Below are positions 1 through 11,372 of a stretch of 64,000 nt of DNA, one piece after another. The stretch lies in contig CAJNOI010000173.1 in assembly GCA_905250115.1 (NCBI GenBank), positions 1-64,000 of the forward strand, in the 5' to 3' direction. The DNA comes from Adineta steineri (Eukaryota; Rotifera; Eurotatoria; Adinetida; Adinetidae). Position numbers and translations under genes: made by a program. The number at the start of each line of letters is the position of its first letter. The stretch's first letter is position 1. A model generated the notes under the pieces. It was not told where the DNA came from. It was given only the letters and a program-made list of their open reading frames with translations, and did no database searches.

Positions 1-143
1 TGGATTGACTGGATTCTGAAGCACAATATAATATTGTCTCCGTTATAAGTAAAAGTGGAAGCATAACGTTTGGCTATATTAATATCAGACGTTAAGAAGA
101 TATCTCTTTCACAAAGAAGAAGAGAGATGACAATCTCTTTATA

Positions 144-201
144 GGGTGTGGGTATGGGTGTAGGTAAATGTAGATAAATGTCTATATTTACACCCACCCT
201 C
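144..201. repeat. Telomere-like imperfect palindrome P1
   Basis: The left arm is G-rich (GGGTGTGGGTATGGGTG) and the right arm is C-rich (ACACCCACCCTC). The arms can pair around a short AT-rich loop. It is the first of nine such elements in the window, all with the G-rich arm on the left and the C-rich arm on the right. Confidence 0.7.
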
Positions 202-264
202 AAACGTCTTTCTTTATTTTTCCCATTACGTTGTTTCGAACACCCAGAATCTTATCATTTTCAT

Positions 265-366
265 ATTTCGACTTTTTTGCTTCGACATTTTTCACTTCGA
301 TATTCTTATACTTCGACATTTTTATACGTCGGCATTTTTTACTTCGATATTTTTACTTTCGACCTT
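265..366. repeat. Short tandem repeat, unit about 15-16 bp
   Basis: Six or seven degenerate copies of a unit close to TTCGACATTTTTAC follow one another. No gene overlaps it with any support. It reads as a decayed minisatellite. Confidence 0.6.
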
Positions 367-1412
367 AGTTGAGAGAATCAGTTGTCCATTTTCCTCCTCT
401 CGGTTACACTAGTGGTGTATGTGTGACTGTGTGAAAAGATTGAATATAATATCCACATTCACGTCGATACTCACACTCCTCAAGAATTTTGTTTTTATCT
501 TTTGCAAGCAGAGAAGAAACTCTATGAAGATAAATAATATCATCACCAGTAGAAGCAAAACAGACACTTCTTACCAACTTGGATGAATAACCTTGTTTAT
601 CATTCTTTTTAAAAACCAAGATAAAAGAATTTATTTAGCTTCGTGTATAAAAGGTGAATTATCTTTAATGTGCATACTTTCATTTATTACGGCGAAAGAA
701 ACTGTTACCAACATATACGTCCAAAAAGATAGGATAGCAAGTGATTCATAAATAACCCAAGTCAGCAAGTATTACTCAAACTATCTTCTTTTACAGCGTT
801 TGTTTTCTTTTAGAGATGAATCTGTGTGAGATAGAGTTGAAATGGATATCCTTGTACAAACTGTTGCCCATTTTAACCACAAAGGTTGTCATAAGCTTAA
901 AATTTAAGTAGATTCCCAGACCAGTGTTATGACTTTTCAATGATTCTAGGTGCTACAGAGATATTTATTTTTGCAACTAGTTCTATTCTTTTGGGAGTTT
1001 GCAAAAGAGGAAACATCAAGTCTATAAGTTTAGATATTAGTGCAGATGATGAGAGTATGTATGAAGATGCGGTTTGTCAGTTAAAGTGTACGATGTGAGG
1101 ATGTCATGGAAATGAAATTATTGGGTGATGATTATAATATTCATACCTATATTCGCCCCTTGGTATCTACACCAAGCTGTCTACTACCATCTTCACTGTC
1201 ATGGTAATCCGGAGATTCACCCTCATTCTCACACATCCATCGATCGCATTTAAATATGATTAAATTGAAAGAATATAAAATTGTAGTAAAGTAGCTTTGA
1301 TTGCCAATTTTTTCAAATTTACTAATCATAATACAAATCAAAAAAAGTTTTTCTTTTTTTCTTATTTAGTTGATCATTTAACAGAAGCAGTTTGAATAAA
1401 TAATTACTTATA

Positions 1413-3956
1413 ATGAGTCATTCAGGAGATCGTTTTACAGATATTGAACTGGAAAATAAACGTTTGCCAGCATGTTTTGGTTATATTGCTTGGAAATTAT
1501 TATCTCTTGAAGATGCGATGAAAGAATTACAAGATTTTCTAATAGAAATAAATCGTTTTGTTAAATTAGCAAAAAAATATTGTACATATCCAAATGATTA
1601 TAATTTAACAAAAGATGAATCTGCTGCAATTTATATTTATACTATGGAAATGACTGATGATTCAAGTGTTTATCGAGTTTTAAATCAAACACTTCGACTA
1701 GAAGATCGATCAAAAGTTCGTCCATGGTTTGGATATTTAAAACTTCTAGATTCTGCAACATCGAAATTACCGAGATTTAAAGGAATTATTTATCGTGGAA
1801 TTGATAAGGATGTTACTATGAAATTTAAAAAAGGTCAGAGAATTACTTGGTGGAGTATAAGTTCATGTTCAACATCTATTAATGTTATTTCTTCATTTCT
1901 TCATAAAACTTCTTCAAGTACATTATTTAATATTGAATGCTTAAATGGAAAATCCATTTCATCATATACATGTTATCCAAATGAAAACGAAGTTATTTTA
2001 ATGCCTGGAACGATGTTTGAAGTTGTATCTGATCCATTAAGTCATCATGGTGGATTAAATATTATTCATCTAAAAGAAATTAGTGATGATGATGACGATG
2101 ATGATGATGAACCACCAAATCCAAGTAAGTAGTTCAATTACTATATTTATTAGATAAAAAATCAATAAAATGAATTTTGATAAATAAATGAATATGAGAA
2201 TAATTGTGTAAAATCTAATTAATAAGTTCATAGAAAAGATTATTTTATTTGTCATATTTCTCTAAACGAACGAATAAAAAAGCAAGATGGTTTCGAATTA
2301 GATTAATTTTTAATTACAAATTTCATATTTATTTATTTTATTTTACTAATCCAAATATATTGTTAGACGAAAATATTTATAGAAAACTAAAGAGAACATT
2401 TTATTATTCAATTACAAGTAGTTTAATAAGTCAATTAGTGTGAAATTTATAATATTAATCCGAAAATAATCTGATTAATAAGAAATATTTGGTATATTAT
2501 TATTGAATTTGATTTGTTGAAAATCTTAATTAGAAAATAAAATAATTAAAGATTATAATTCAGATCTAAACAGACTTCTGAGAATAAACAGAATTTTCAA
2601 ATTTTTTTTTAACTTGAAAAATCTCTTTCAATATTTCTATGAGAAGATTATGTTGTTTTTAAATTGTTGAATAAATTAAAGTTACGTTTAACTTTTTAGT
2701 TTAGAATTTTCAAATAAAAAAATTATTTCATTTATCAATAAAAAAGAAGCTTTTAATAAATTTTATTTAAATCATTAAAATAAAAATCATTTTCATCTAA
2801 AAAATATATTTTCTTCAGTTAAACCTTTATGAAAATAAAATAAAAAAATTTTAATTAAAAAATCTCAACTGAACGAAGAAATTGTTTAGAATTAATTTTC
2901 TTCTATTGAAAATTAACTTTAATAAAATGAAAATTTTATTTTATTAACACAACTTGAAATACAACTTCTTCTTATTTTCGCTCTTTTTTGATTTAAAAAC
3001 AACGAAAAAAATTTTGAATAAAAAGAAAATCTTTTATTTTAGAACAAAGTCAAACAAAAAAATATAAATTTCAACAATCTGCAATTACTGTTGCTGGAGG
3101 AAATGAACGTGGACAGGAATTAAATCAACTCAATAATCCTTACGGAACCTTTATTGATAATGATAAATCAATTTATATTGCTGATTCTAATAATCATCGT
3201 ATTGTTAAATGGAAATTGAATTCAAATACTGGTCAAATCATTGCAGGTGGAAATGCACAAGGATATGAAAATAATCAATTGAGTTATCCAACAGATATAA
3301 TTTTTGATAAAAATAATAATTCTTTTATTATTTGTGATAGTGAGAACAAAAGAGTAATTCGATATTTTGGCAATAATCCAACAAGTCAACAAATTATTAT
3401 TTCAAATATTAACTGTTCTCGTATAACAATTGATAAAAACGGATTTATTTATGTTTGTGATTCTCAGAATAATGAAGTTAGACGATGGAAACAAGGAGAT
3501 AAAAAAGGTGAATTAGTTGCAGGTGGAAATGGTCAAGGAAATCATCTTAATCAGCTCAATTTCCCTGCTTTTATGTTTATTGATGAAGATTATTCTCTTT
3601 ATATATCAGATCGTGACAACCATCGTGTGATGAAATGGAAAAAAAATGCAAAAGAAGGAATTATTATTGCTGGTGGAAATGGTCAAGGAAATAGTCTCAA
3701 ACAATTATCTTGTCCTCAAGGAGTGATTGTTGATCATTTGGGTCAAATGTATGTAGCAGATTGTTTGAATCATCGAGTGATGCGTTGGTGTGAAGGAGAT
3801 GAAGAAGGTGGAATTGTTGCTGGTGGAAACGGCAAAGGAAATGAATCAAATCAATTGGATCGCCCCACAGGTTTATCATTTGATAATGAAGGAAATCTTT
3901 ATGTTGTTGACTGGGGAAATGATCGAATCCAAAAATATGAAAAAATTTTAAATTAA
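1413..3956 (+). CDS. Arginine ADP-ribosyltransferase fused to NHL repeats
   Basis: Two exons, 1413-2124 and 3043-3956, give a 541-residue protein. The 918-bp intron has a GTAAGT donor and a TTTTAG acceptor and interrupts a codon after its first base. The head is a mono-ADP-ribosyltransferase fold with the R-S-E triad of arginine-specific ARTs: R128 in the IIYRG strand, S153-T154-S155, and E191-x-E193 in NENEVIL. Such enzymes move ADP-ribose from NAD+ to arginine on a protein target. A run of eight Asp ends the head. The tail has about six NHL repeats (the pattern IYIADSxNHRIVKW recurs), which form a beta-propeller for partner binding. No signal peptide is visible, so a cytosolic protein is likely. 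The fusion is inferred from frame continuity across the splice. The NHL exon is a near relative of the one ending at 24681. Substrate unknown. Confidence 0.85.
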
Positions 3957-4985
3957 AAATCTTTTTAATTTAATTTGATAAAAGTTGGATTTTTATTTTT
4001 GAAAAGAAATAAAAACATTTATTTATAAAAAATCTTGAAGAAAAATGAATTGGTGTTTTATTTTTAGATAAAAAGTAAATAAAAATTTTTTAATTTTAAT
4101 TCTAAAGTAAAAAACCAAAATGAATAAAATAATTCAAATAGAATATTCGCTGAATGAATCAAACTAAAAGAATTTGAAATAAAATTGAATTAGAAAAAAT
4201 TTAATTTTAATAGAAAAATCAGACAAAATATTTTTCAAATTAAGAAAAACGTTGTAGTAAATAAAAAGACTTCTAAATAATAACAAATTGTTTTTTTATT
4301 AGATTTATTTTTATGATTTTATGATTTATTGAGAGAAATGGAAGAAAGAAGAAAAAAGATAAATGAATAAGAATGAAATCTGTCAAACTGAAAAAATTAT
4401 TGAATGAAAACAATTCTAAAAATAATTTTTACATTTAAATATTAAAAATAATATAAAATAAACAATTAAAATAAAAAAATAGTGAAGAAAAATTGAATTA
4501 TTCTTCTATTATACTGATAAATAAAAGAAAATAAAAAAATCTCTCAATTAGACGATTATTTAACAAACAATTAAGGATTTTTCACTTAAAGAAAATAATC
4601 AAATTAAATGAATAAATAATTAATCAAAATTCAATATTTAGCAATAGAAAATAATTCAAATAACTTTACAATGATATTATATTTCACTTTTACAATTAAT
4701 TATTTAATCTTAATCTTAAAAGTAACAGTATTCTCGAGTCAAGTTCTTTAATATCATTAGTTTAGTGTTTAACAAGCAAACAAATACATAAAACATGAAT
4801 TAGTTATTTTTTCTGATTGAGCGAATTTGTTTTCTTTGCTCAACTATTGTCAACTCATTGAAAAACAACATATTTATTTATCTTAGAATTTTGAAGATGA
4901 ATAAATTATGAATATAAAAATAAATGTGAATCAGTTCATTGACAGGTTTCGATTATTGTTTCTGTTAGTAGAACATTCGAACTTG
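2565..4985. repeat. Segmental duplication, copy 1
   Basis: From the middle of the intron, through the NHL exon, to about 1 kb beyond the stop codon this block aligns by eye with 23255-25600. The similarity includes non-coding DNA: the intron text before the acceptor, the AT-rich sequence after the stop, and the 'cagttcattgacag' end. The heads upstream of the block are unrelated (ART here, B-box there). Borders are approximate. Confidence 0.75.
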
Positions 4986-5469
4986 ATATTATCATTGATA
5001 ATTCAATTTATGAACTAAAGCGCGCGTGGGTGTGGTTGTGCATTAAACTACTACTTATACCCACATCCACCTATTCTTCAAACTTTTCCAACGATTTATA
5101 ATAAAGAACACCATAAAGCGAAGTTTTTTCTTAGTTTCTTCCATTCCTATTATACTTCTGATAACATACTTCTACTTTCTTTTTTTATTTGCCATCAATG
5201 TCGTTATCTATTTTACGCTGTTCTCTTATTTTTCTACAACAAAAGTGACTGAAAAAAATATAATTTAATTTGGAGACAAAGTAAAGTGAGTAGGATAAAC
5301 GTAACAGTTATTCTTTTGTATAAATTTCTCATCTCGAAAGTTCTGACAGAAGAAGCTCATGGTGATAGCACTTCTGTTACTGTTAATATTACAACAACAA
5401 TGGTTAAAATGTATTTTAGATCTGTAAGAAAACTTATACAATCGAAATTGTTCTATCTTCTTGATTAAC
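3957..5469. other. Intergenic, AT-rich
   Basis: The first kilobase is the non-coding tail of the segmental duplication. The rest holds palindrome P2 (5021-5073) and the presumed promoter of the next ART gene. No further gene is seen; an open frame at 5286-5468 has no support. Confidence 0.5.
5021..5073. repeat. Telomere-like imperfect palindrome P2
   Basis: CGTGGGTGTGGTTGTG is followed after about 16 bp by TACCCACATCCACC. It lies between the two ART genes. Confidence 0.7.
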
Positions 5470-6927
5470 ATGGCTAGTGCTAGTTTATCAACGGATGTCT
5501 CTCACAGTAAATCTGACGAGATGCATCTTGAAATTTTCTGTCTACTCTGTCTCGATGCTAGTTCAACTACTAAAGAAGGTCGTGATACTGAACCAAAATT
5601 ACGTTCTATCATTAATCATCTCAAGAAATTTCATGATACAGAACAATGTCAAAAATATATTCATGAACGATCAACAAAAGAACGAGTAGTTATGATTGTT
5701 AGTGGAAGCTTAGGAAGAGAAATAGTTCCTTCTATTCATCATCTTAGACAAGTTATATCGATTTATGTATATTGTATGGATAAGGAAGGTAACGAAAAAT
5801 GGGCTCGAAACTACAAAAAAGTAGAATTAAACTGAATCTCTTAGATTTCTATTGTATGATTTATTTTGTATTGATAGATAAAAGCTGTTGTAACTGATCT
5901 TGATGAACTTGTTTCTCGAATTAAAGCTGATCATAAAATTCAAAAGATGGTTGAAGAACCATTATCAATTAATATTTTTACTAAAAGTGGTGGTGCAGGT
6001 AGTTCGACAACAGGATTAAATGGTGAATTTGTTTTCTCACAAATTCTCATTGATTTTCTTATCCAACTGCAATATACTGAAGATGATAAAAAAGAACTTG
6101 TTGATCTTTGTAAAAAACAATATCAAGGTAATAATGATGAATTGAATAATATTCATGAATTTCGTGAAAGATATTCATCTGACGAAGTTTTATGGTGGTA
6201 TACACGAGAATCGTTCTTTTACAAGACTCTTAATGCTGCTCTTCGTACCCCAGCAGATATTCATACAATATTTCTATTTCGTAAATATATCGCTGATATT
6301 CAATATCAATTAAAGAGTCATCAAGCTAAAAAACGTCTTCGAGTTTATCGATGTCAAATGATATCAAACAATGAACTGGAAACTTTGAAACAGAATTGTG
6401 GTAAATTTATTTCCATCAATTCATTTCTCTCTACTAGTTTTAATGAACAACAAGCTCTAGCATTTCTTAACGATTCTGATGGTACAGAAAATTTAGAAGC
6501 AATATTATTTCAAATTGATGCTGATCCTAAGATGGCAATTACAAAACCATTTGCTGATATCACTGAATTTAGTGAACTCAAAGGTGAAGCTGAAGTTCTT
6601 TTTATGCTTGGTTCCATTTTTCGATTGGATAGTGTCAAGCACAGGAAAAATGATAAAGTATGGATCATCGAAATGACATTGTGCAATGATGAAGAACATG
6701 ACTTGAAACAAGTTCTCATAGATATGAAAGAGCAATTTATGAGTAAAGGAATTAATCTTCAAACATTAACAAAAATATTACGAGGAATGAGCCAAATTAA
6801 TCTGGCTAGAAAATACTTCATCCGTTTGTTAGAACAACTACAACTCAATGACCCTTTACGGATTGATTTGTATCAAGATCTAGGCGAACTTGAATCACAC
6901 GCCGGTGACCTGGACAAGAGTATTTAA
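5470..6927 (+). CDS. ADP-ribosyltransferase with N-terminal module, stopped early
   Basis: Exons 5470-5820 and 5878-6927 (57-bp phase-0 intron) give 466 residues up to TAA at 6925. The start is the first ATG in this frame. Residues about 15-140 match the N-terminal module of the ART-TPR gene at 48243-50525, with alternating hydrophobic strands such as VVMIVSG and ISIYVYC. The ART domain follows: R275 in RVYRC, S302-T303-S304, and E354-x-E356 in GEAEVLF. The C-terminus resembles the start of TPR-like helices. The frame stays open after the TAA for 27 codons to a clean phase-1 donor (GTAAGT at 7010). In the duplicated exon downstream the matching codon is GAA, so the stop looks like one nonsense change. 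Either the short ART is now the product, or this allele is damaged. Arginine is the likely acceptor residue by family; target unknown. Confidence 0.75.
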
Positions 6928-7455
6928 TGGCACCGAAAAGCAAGTGAATTGAGAAAACAAATTCAATCTACTTCTTCTTCCAGCATTAGTAAACCAAAGA
7001 ATCGTGTTGGTAAGTGCACGGATAGAGAATCTTGAATATTGAAATGAGATTTATATAAAAATACTTTAACATAAGAGAAGCTCTGACCTGATTTTCATAC
7101 CTCTTTGTCTATGTTTCAATAATATGACAGTAATTTAAAATCTTCTTGAGTTATAATTAGTGTTAATAAACTCAGTATAAAGAATGGTTCAGTAGTTTTA
7201 ACTCTAATACTTTATATGTTTGTTAGAACAGCCTCCACTCAACGATCCTTCACGAACTGATTTGTATCAAGATCTGAGCAAACTTGAAGCACATGCTGGT
7301 CACATGGACAATAGTACAGAACGGCATCAAAAAGCAACTGAAATGAAAAACCAGCGTCAATCTACTTCTTCCTCCAGCATTAGTAAACCAAAGAATCCGT
7401 TTAGTAAGTACACCGATAGAAAATCTAATATATTGAAATGAAGTTTATATAAAAA
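6825..7455 (+). repeat. Tandem exon duplication within the ART gene
   Basis: Two copies, about 6825-7060 and 7219-7455, share coding text, the GTAAGT donor (7010 and 7404) and the start of the following intron. In copy 1 the TTTGTTAG at the left edge is coding. In copy 2 the same TTTGTTAG sits where a splice acceptor is needed, and using it keeps the frame (phase 1). Copy 1 carries the TAA at 6925; copy 2 does not. Confidence 0.75.
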
Positions 7456-9256
7456 ACTGTGATAACCTCTTTTCGTCTTTGCTTTTTTTTCGGACATCGC
7501 ACAGAAAAATTCGGATGTTCCGAATGAAAAGTCCGGAACATCGCAATCAAAATGATCGGATGTTCGAGACGAAAACGACGGATGTACGTGAGAGTGAATG
7601 ATCAATGATCGTAAGAAAATACATTTTATGTTTCGCACATTCAGTATTTTGTCAACTTCTCTTATTGTTTTCATCTTATTAATATTTGATTTTAATGATG
7701 TTAACTAGATTTTCTGTCATAAATTCGTTTCTTTTAAAATTTAATTCGATGATTATATAGTTATAAGTAATAAATTCATTCAATGAATTTATCATCTGAG
7801 TTTTTTATTTGATTTTCTTCTCATTTAATGCACATGTTTTGTTATTATTTTAGTTTCATTCATTTAAATCAATATTTACAAATAATTCAATCAATAAAAA
7901 ACAGATTTTGCTGGAATATTCTCCATTTTTAGAATATTTTAATTAGACAAGGACTTGAAAGTCTGAAGATAAGAAGAGTTTTTCAAATTATGTTTTATCG
8001 AGAATTATATAAACATGAGTATTAGAATAGAAAACTTCGGAAGGGATTTGTTTAGTACGATACAATGGAAGATACTAACTCTTTTATTATAAAGAATGAC
8101 TTCAACTGACAATAATTTATATACATTATAGATTATCAATATATTTAGTTTCTTTGTAATAGATCATATTGATACAATGGACGAGTTTTTTATGATTATT
8201 TCTTATAGTAACAATCATAAATTGTGATGATCATGATCAGAAAAGAAAATGATCTTAACAATTTCTAATGAGACTAAACAATGTTTTCTGTTAATTTCTA
8301 TTGAATAAAAAACAAATTTTCTTTTTATTAAAACGTTTAGTTTTCATTCTTTTCTAGAACCAAAATCCAACAAATGGAAACAAAATGCCATCACCGTGGC
8401 TGCTGGAAATGGACAAGGACAACAATTAAATCAACTCTATTTTCCTTACGGAATCTTTATTGATAAAAACAAAAATATTTTCATTGCTGATTTTAGTAAT
8501 CATCGTATTGTTGAATGGAAATGTAATGCAAAGGAAGGACAAATCATTGCAGGTAGAAATGGAGAAGGAAATCGAATGGATCAGTTGAGTTATCCAACAG
8601 ATGTGATTGTTGATCAACAAAATCACTCGATCATCATTGTTGATGGTGCGAATAAACGAGTGATTCAATGGTTGAATCAAAAGCAACAAATTCTCATTGA
8701 CAATATTGACTGTTGGGGCTTGGCAATGGATAAAGATGGATTTCTTTATGTTTCTGATCGTGAGAGGAATGAAGTGAAACGATGGAAAATGGGAGAAAAC
8801 AATGAAGGAATTATAGTGGCAGGTGGAAATGAACAAGGAAATAAACTCAATCAACTCAGTTTTCCTACTTTTATCTTTGTTGATGAAGATCAATCTGTTT
8901 ATGTATCAGAATGGAACAATCATCGTGTGATGAAATGGAGCAAAGATGCAAAAAAAGGAACAGTTGTGGCTGGAGGAAATGGTCAAGGAGAAAATCTCAA
9001 TCAATTGTCTAATCCTGCAGGAGTAATTGTTGATCATTTGGGTCGAATCTATGTGGCAGATTTTGGGAATCATCGAGTAATTCGTTGGTGTGAAGGAAAA
9101 GAAGAAGGTGAAATTGTTGTTAGTGGAAATGGTCAAGGAAATCAATTGAATGGTCCCTGTGGTTTGTCTTTCGATGATGAAGGAAACCTTTATGTTGCTG
9201 ATTATTCAAATCATCGAGTCGAAAAATTTGAAATAATTTTGTCCATGAAATTTTGA
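7227..9256 (+). CDS. Downstream exons of the ART gene: NHL-repeat module
   Basis: Exon 7227-7403 (duplicated linker exon) and exon 8358-9256 (NHL repeats) are open and share phase-1 splice sites with each other and with the ART exons ending at 7009. With the preceding exons the model would be 852 codons, interrupted only by the TAA at 6925. The NHL exon encodes about six repeats (FIADFSNHRIVEW, YVADFGNHRVIRW, YVADYSNHRVEKF) and is closest to the exon at 15759-16657, including in the text after the stop codon. With the upstream stop in place, these exons would need skipping of the stop-containing segment, readthrough or a separate start to be translated. No good independent ATG with a head domain is seen. 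Confidence 0.6.
7490..7600. repeat. CGGA/TCCG inverted-repeat cluster in an intron
   Basis: Inside the 954-bp intron before the NHL exon, CGGATGTTCCG and CCGGAACATCG lie about 10 bp apart, with further CGGACATCG and CGGATGTTCG copies beside them. The CpG-rich text contrasts with the AT-rich surroundings. Its role is unknown. Confidence 0.5.
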
Positions 9257-9996
9257 TTTTGAAACAAAGAAAAAAAATCTCTTGTTGAATAAAAAGCGGA
9301 GAAATAAAAGTAAAAGAAAAGGTCAAGTTTTATTATTGAGAATCAATGAAGAAAATCGAATAGAATTTAATTTGACAATTTTGATTGAAAAATTAGAATG
9401 AACCAATGTTCAATAGTTCATCTTTTATTGTTTTTTGTCGAATTTTACAGAAGAAAACAGCAAAAAATATTTTATAGTTTGAATTAAATTGAAATAAAAA
9501 TCGGATCGAGTTGAATTTTGTTGAACAAAACAAATGTTGAGGATGGGCGTGGGTGAGTGGATGTGGGACTTTAAGTGTATTCTAATCTCCCACACCCACC
9601 CACACACACACGATGAGAATTGGGTAGACTAGAACCTACAAACAAAATAATCATAAAATCAGTGGGCAGAAGTAAATGAGAATGAAAATGAAAAGCCAAT
9701 TAAGAATACATATGTATAAAAAAACGATAGCGAGAATATAGGTAAAAAAGTTAGTACTATCACACTCATACATGAGTTTTATGATGTACTATTTCTCAAT
9801 AGTTCTATGTTAAACTAGTATCCTTACTACATTCAATATCACTTGCACATCCATTGACATTTTTTAGATTGGCATTGACAAGTAAAAGTGATCTATCTTA
9901 AATATCGACTAGCTTTTATTTTATTAACAAAAAAGAGATATTATTAACACAATTAAAAATAGATTATTGTACTTTATTTTAATAATATTAATTTTC
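9257..9996. other. Intergenic, convergent
   Basis: AT-rich 3' flank of the NHL exon and of the minus-strand LicD-like gene. It contains palindrome P3. The text just after the stop at 9256 is similar to that after 16657. Confidence 0.5.
9541..9611. repeat. Telomere-like imperfect palindrome P3
   Basis: GGGCGTGGGTGAGTGGATG is followed by CTCCCACACCCACCCACAC. It lies 285 bp after the NHL stop codon and about 390 bp from the stop of the convergent gene. Confidence 0.75.
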
Positions 9997-10701
9997 TTAT
10001 TCATCAATAAGATTAGTTAAAAATTCAAGTGATTCAAAATACCCATATTTTTGAGGTATCGTCCAGTTAGTTCCATACTGTACTGTTAAAAACTGTTTTG
10101 GAGCTACCTGAAATTGTTGTCCATACATTTCGAAAGTATCTAATTTAAACTCTGGAAATGACCAACGACATTTATGGTAACGCTTTTTATCGCACAATCC
10201 ATTGTAGGAAGCTGTCCACCATGCAAATGTTTCATTATTGACTGGATCACCATGATAAAAAACAAAAATACCAAAATGTAGTTTAGAACGAGGACACTCA
10301 AGTGTCCAACCTTGTCCATGTGTCATATTACCATATACAAAAAGTAGTTTAAAATCATATCTACCAACTGTCGATATAAACTTGGCATGAGTTATATTCC
10401 TTTTTTCAAAATCATCAATAAATATTCCAATATCAATATCATCGGAAGTAAAATTATTTGATCGATAATACATAAGAGCTGTTCCAAAAGCAAGAAACCA
10501 TGGTAATGATAAATTAACAAATACATGTTGTGCATCAAGTAAACATTTAGTAAATTCATCCATAGGTGGATTTGAATGAATCAATAATTGTATTGTATTA
10601 ATATCATAAAACATCGACGTACTTTTAAAAAAAGACATTCTATAAACTAATGATATTCCTAGTAATATAATAAACACGAAAAGAATTCGAATCTTGCGCA
10701 T
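9997..10701 (-). CDS. Fukutin/LicD-family nucleotidyltransferase-like protein
   Basis: A single exon of 234 residues. An uncleaved N-terminal hydrophobic segment (about residues 5-22) predicts a type II Golgi/ER membrane protein with its domain in the lumen. The LicD/fukutin signature is clear: FGTALMYYRSN, then SDDIDIGIF with Asp87, Asp88 and Asp90 as likely metal ligands, and a C-terminal FKLDTFEMYGQQFQVAP followed by YGTNW.P. Family members transfer phospho-sugars or phosphocholine (fukutin and FKRP move ribitol phosphate), so a glycan-modifying role is likely. At 234 residues it is shorter than vertebrate fukutin (about 460) but covers the catalytic core. Asn-linked sites (NLS, NFT, NMT, NWT) fit a luminal domain. 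The donor and acceptor cannot be told. Confidence 0.8.
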   Translation of the reverse strand: MRKIRILFVFIILLGISLVYRMSFFKSTSMFYDINTIQLLIHSNPPMDEFTKCLLDAQHVFVNLSLPWFLAFGTALMYYRSNNFTSDDIDIGIFIDDFEKRNITHAKFISTVGRYDFKLLFVYGNMTHGQGWTLECPRSKLHFGIFVFYHGDPVNNETFAWWTASYNGLCDKKRYHKCRWSFPEFKLDTFEMYGQQFQVAPKQFLTVQYGTNWTIPQKYGYFESLEFLTNLIDE

Positions 10702-10786
10702 TATTGTATTTTGATTTATATATGAAAGATATATCTATGAATAGAATAAAAATTTATGATACGAATTCTCAAAGACTTAATTATAT

Positions 10787-11150
10787 ACAGGGTGGGCAAT
10801 AAATAACACCCCCGATAAGAAATTTGAATAACTCCATTACGGCTCGTATAAACGTGCTGATTTTTTTTATCAATGATAGAGACATGTTCAGAGTTTATAT
10901 CCATAAAGACGTGCCTAAAGAGATCCTTTGTTAAATATCAATATTGATTTTAACAAAAAAATTTACTTTTTCACGTATAGGGAAAAAAGATTATATTTAT
11001 CAAAAGTCTCTCTAAGCATGTCATTACAGATATAAACTTTGAATATGTCTCTATTACTGATAAGTAAATACGGAAACTTCGGATTTTATCCGAGAGTTAT
11101 ATGTACTACAAAAAGTGTATGAGACAGATGAGTCTTCCTAGCATGTTCGG
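10787..11150. mobile_element. Foldback element, possible non-autonomous DNA transposon
   Basis: A TACAGGGTGGGCAATAAAT left edge of the Tc1/mariner look is followed by two inverted arms of about 65 bp, 10878-10943 and 11003-11063. For example AGAGACATGTTCAGAGTTTA pairs with TAAACTTTGAATATGTCTCT. The sequence just right of the second arm (11065-11122) recurs at 42103-42160. No coding capacity. No matching right terminus was found, so element borders are uncertain. Confidence 0.55.
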
Positions 11151-11311
11151 GTATCAGAATTATAATGGAAAATCTTTTCTATAAGCACGATTTCTATTGA
11201 CTGTATCCATCTGATAAGATATAGGACCGAATACTGCTGGGATTTGAACTCTTCACGTTGAGTTACTCTAGGCAAAATATTTTTTTCGTAACTTGATTTT
11301 TATTGGCTATT

Positions 11312-11372
11312 GAGGGTGTGGGTATCTCTTCCTTCATTAAACATCCACTCCCACATCCACCCCACACCCTCT
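11312..11372. repeat. Telomere-like imperfect palindrome P4
   Basis: GAGGGTGTGGGTATCTC is followed after a spacer by CCACATCCACCCCACACCCTC. The outer GAGGGTGTGG/CCACACCCTC is a perfect 10-bp inverted repeat. Confidence 0.8.

Larger units (their letters stand above)
1..1412. other. Intergenic left edge
   Basis: No supported gene. The stretch holds a G-rich/C-rich inverted repeat (144-201) and a short tandem repeat (265-366). Open frames here are short, have no start or splice context and resemble nothing I know. Around 1000-1100 there is a short open stretch in the plus frame that could be a decayed exon, but I cannot assign it. Confidence 0.5.

Noticed and set aside
404..619. 71-codon minus-strand frame
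   Set aside because: No splice partner, no recognisable motif, and it begins in AT-rich intergenic DNA.
8426..9145. Minus-strand open frames over the NHL exon, also at 15827-16799 and 23953-24225
   Set aside because: They mirror the NHL repeats on the plus strand. The plus strand shows clear family motifs and splice sites.
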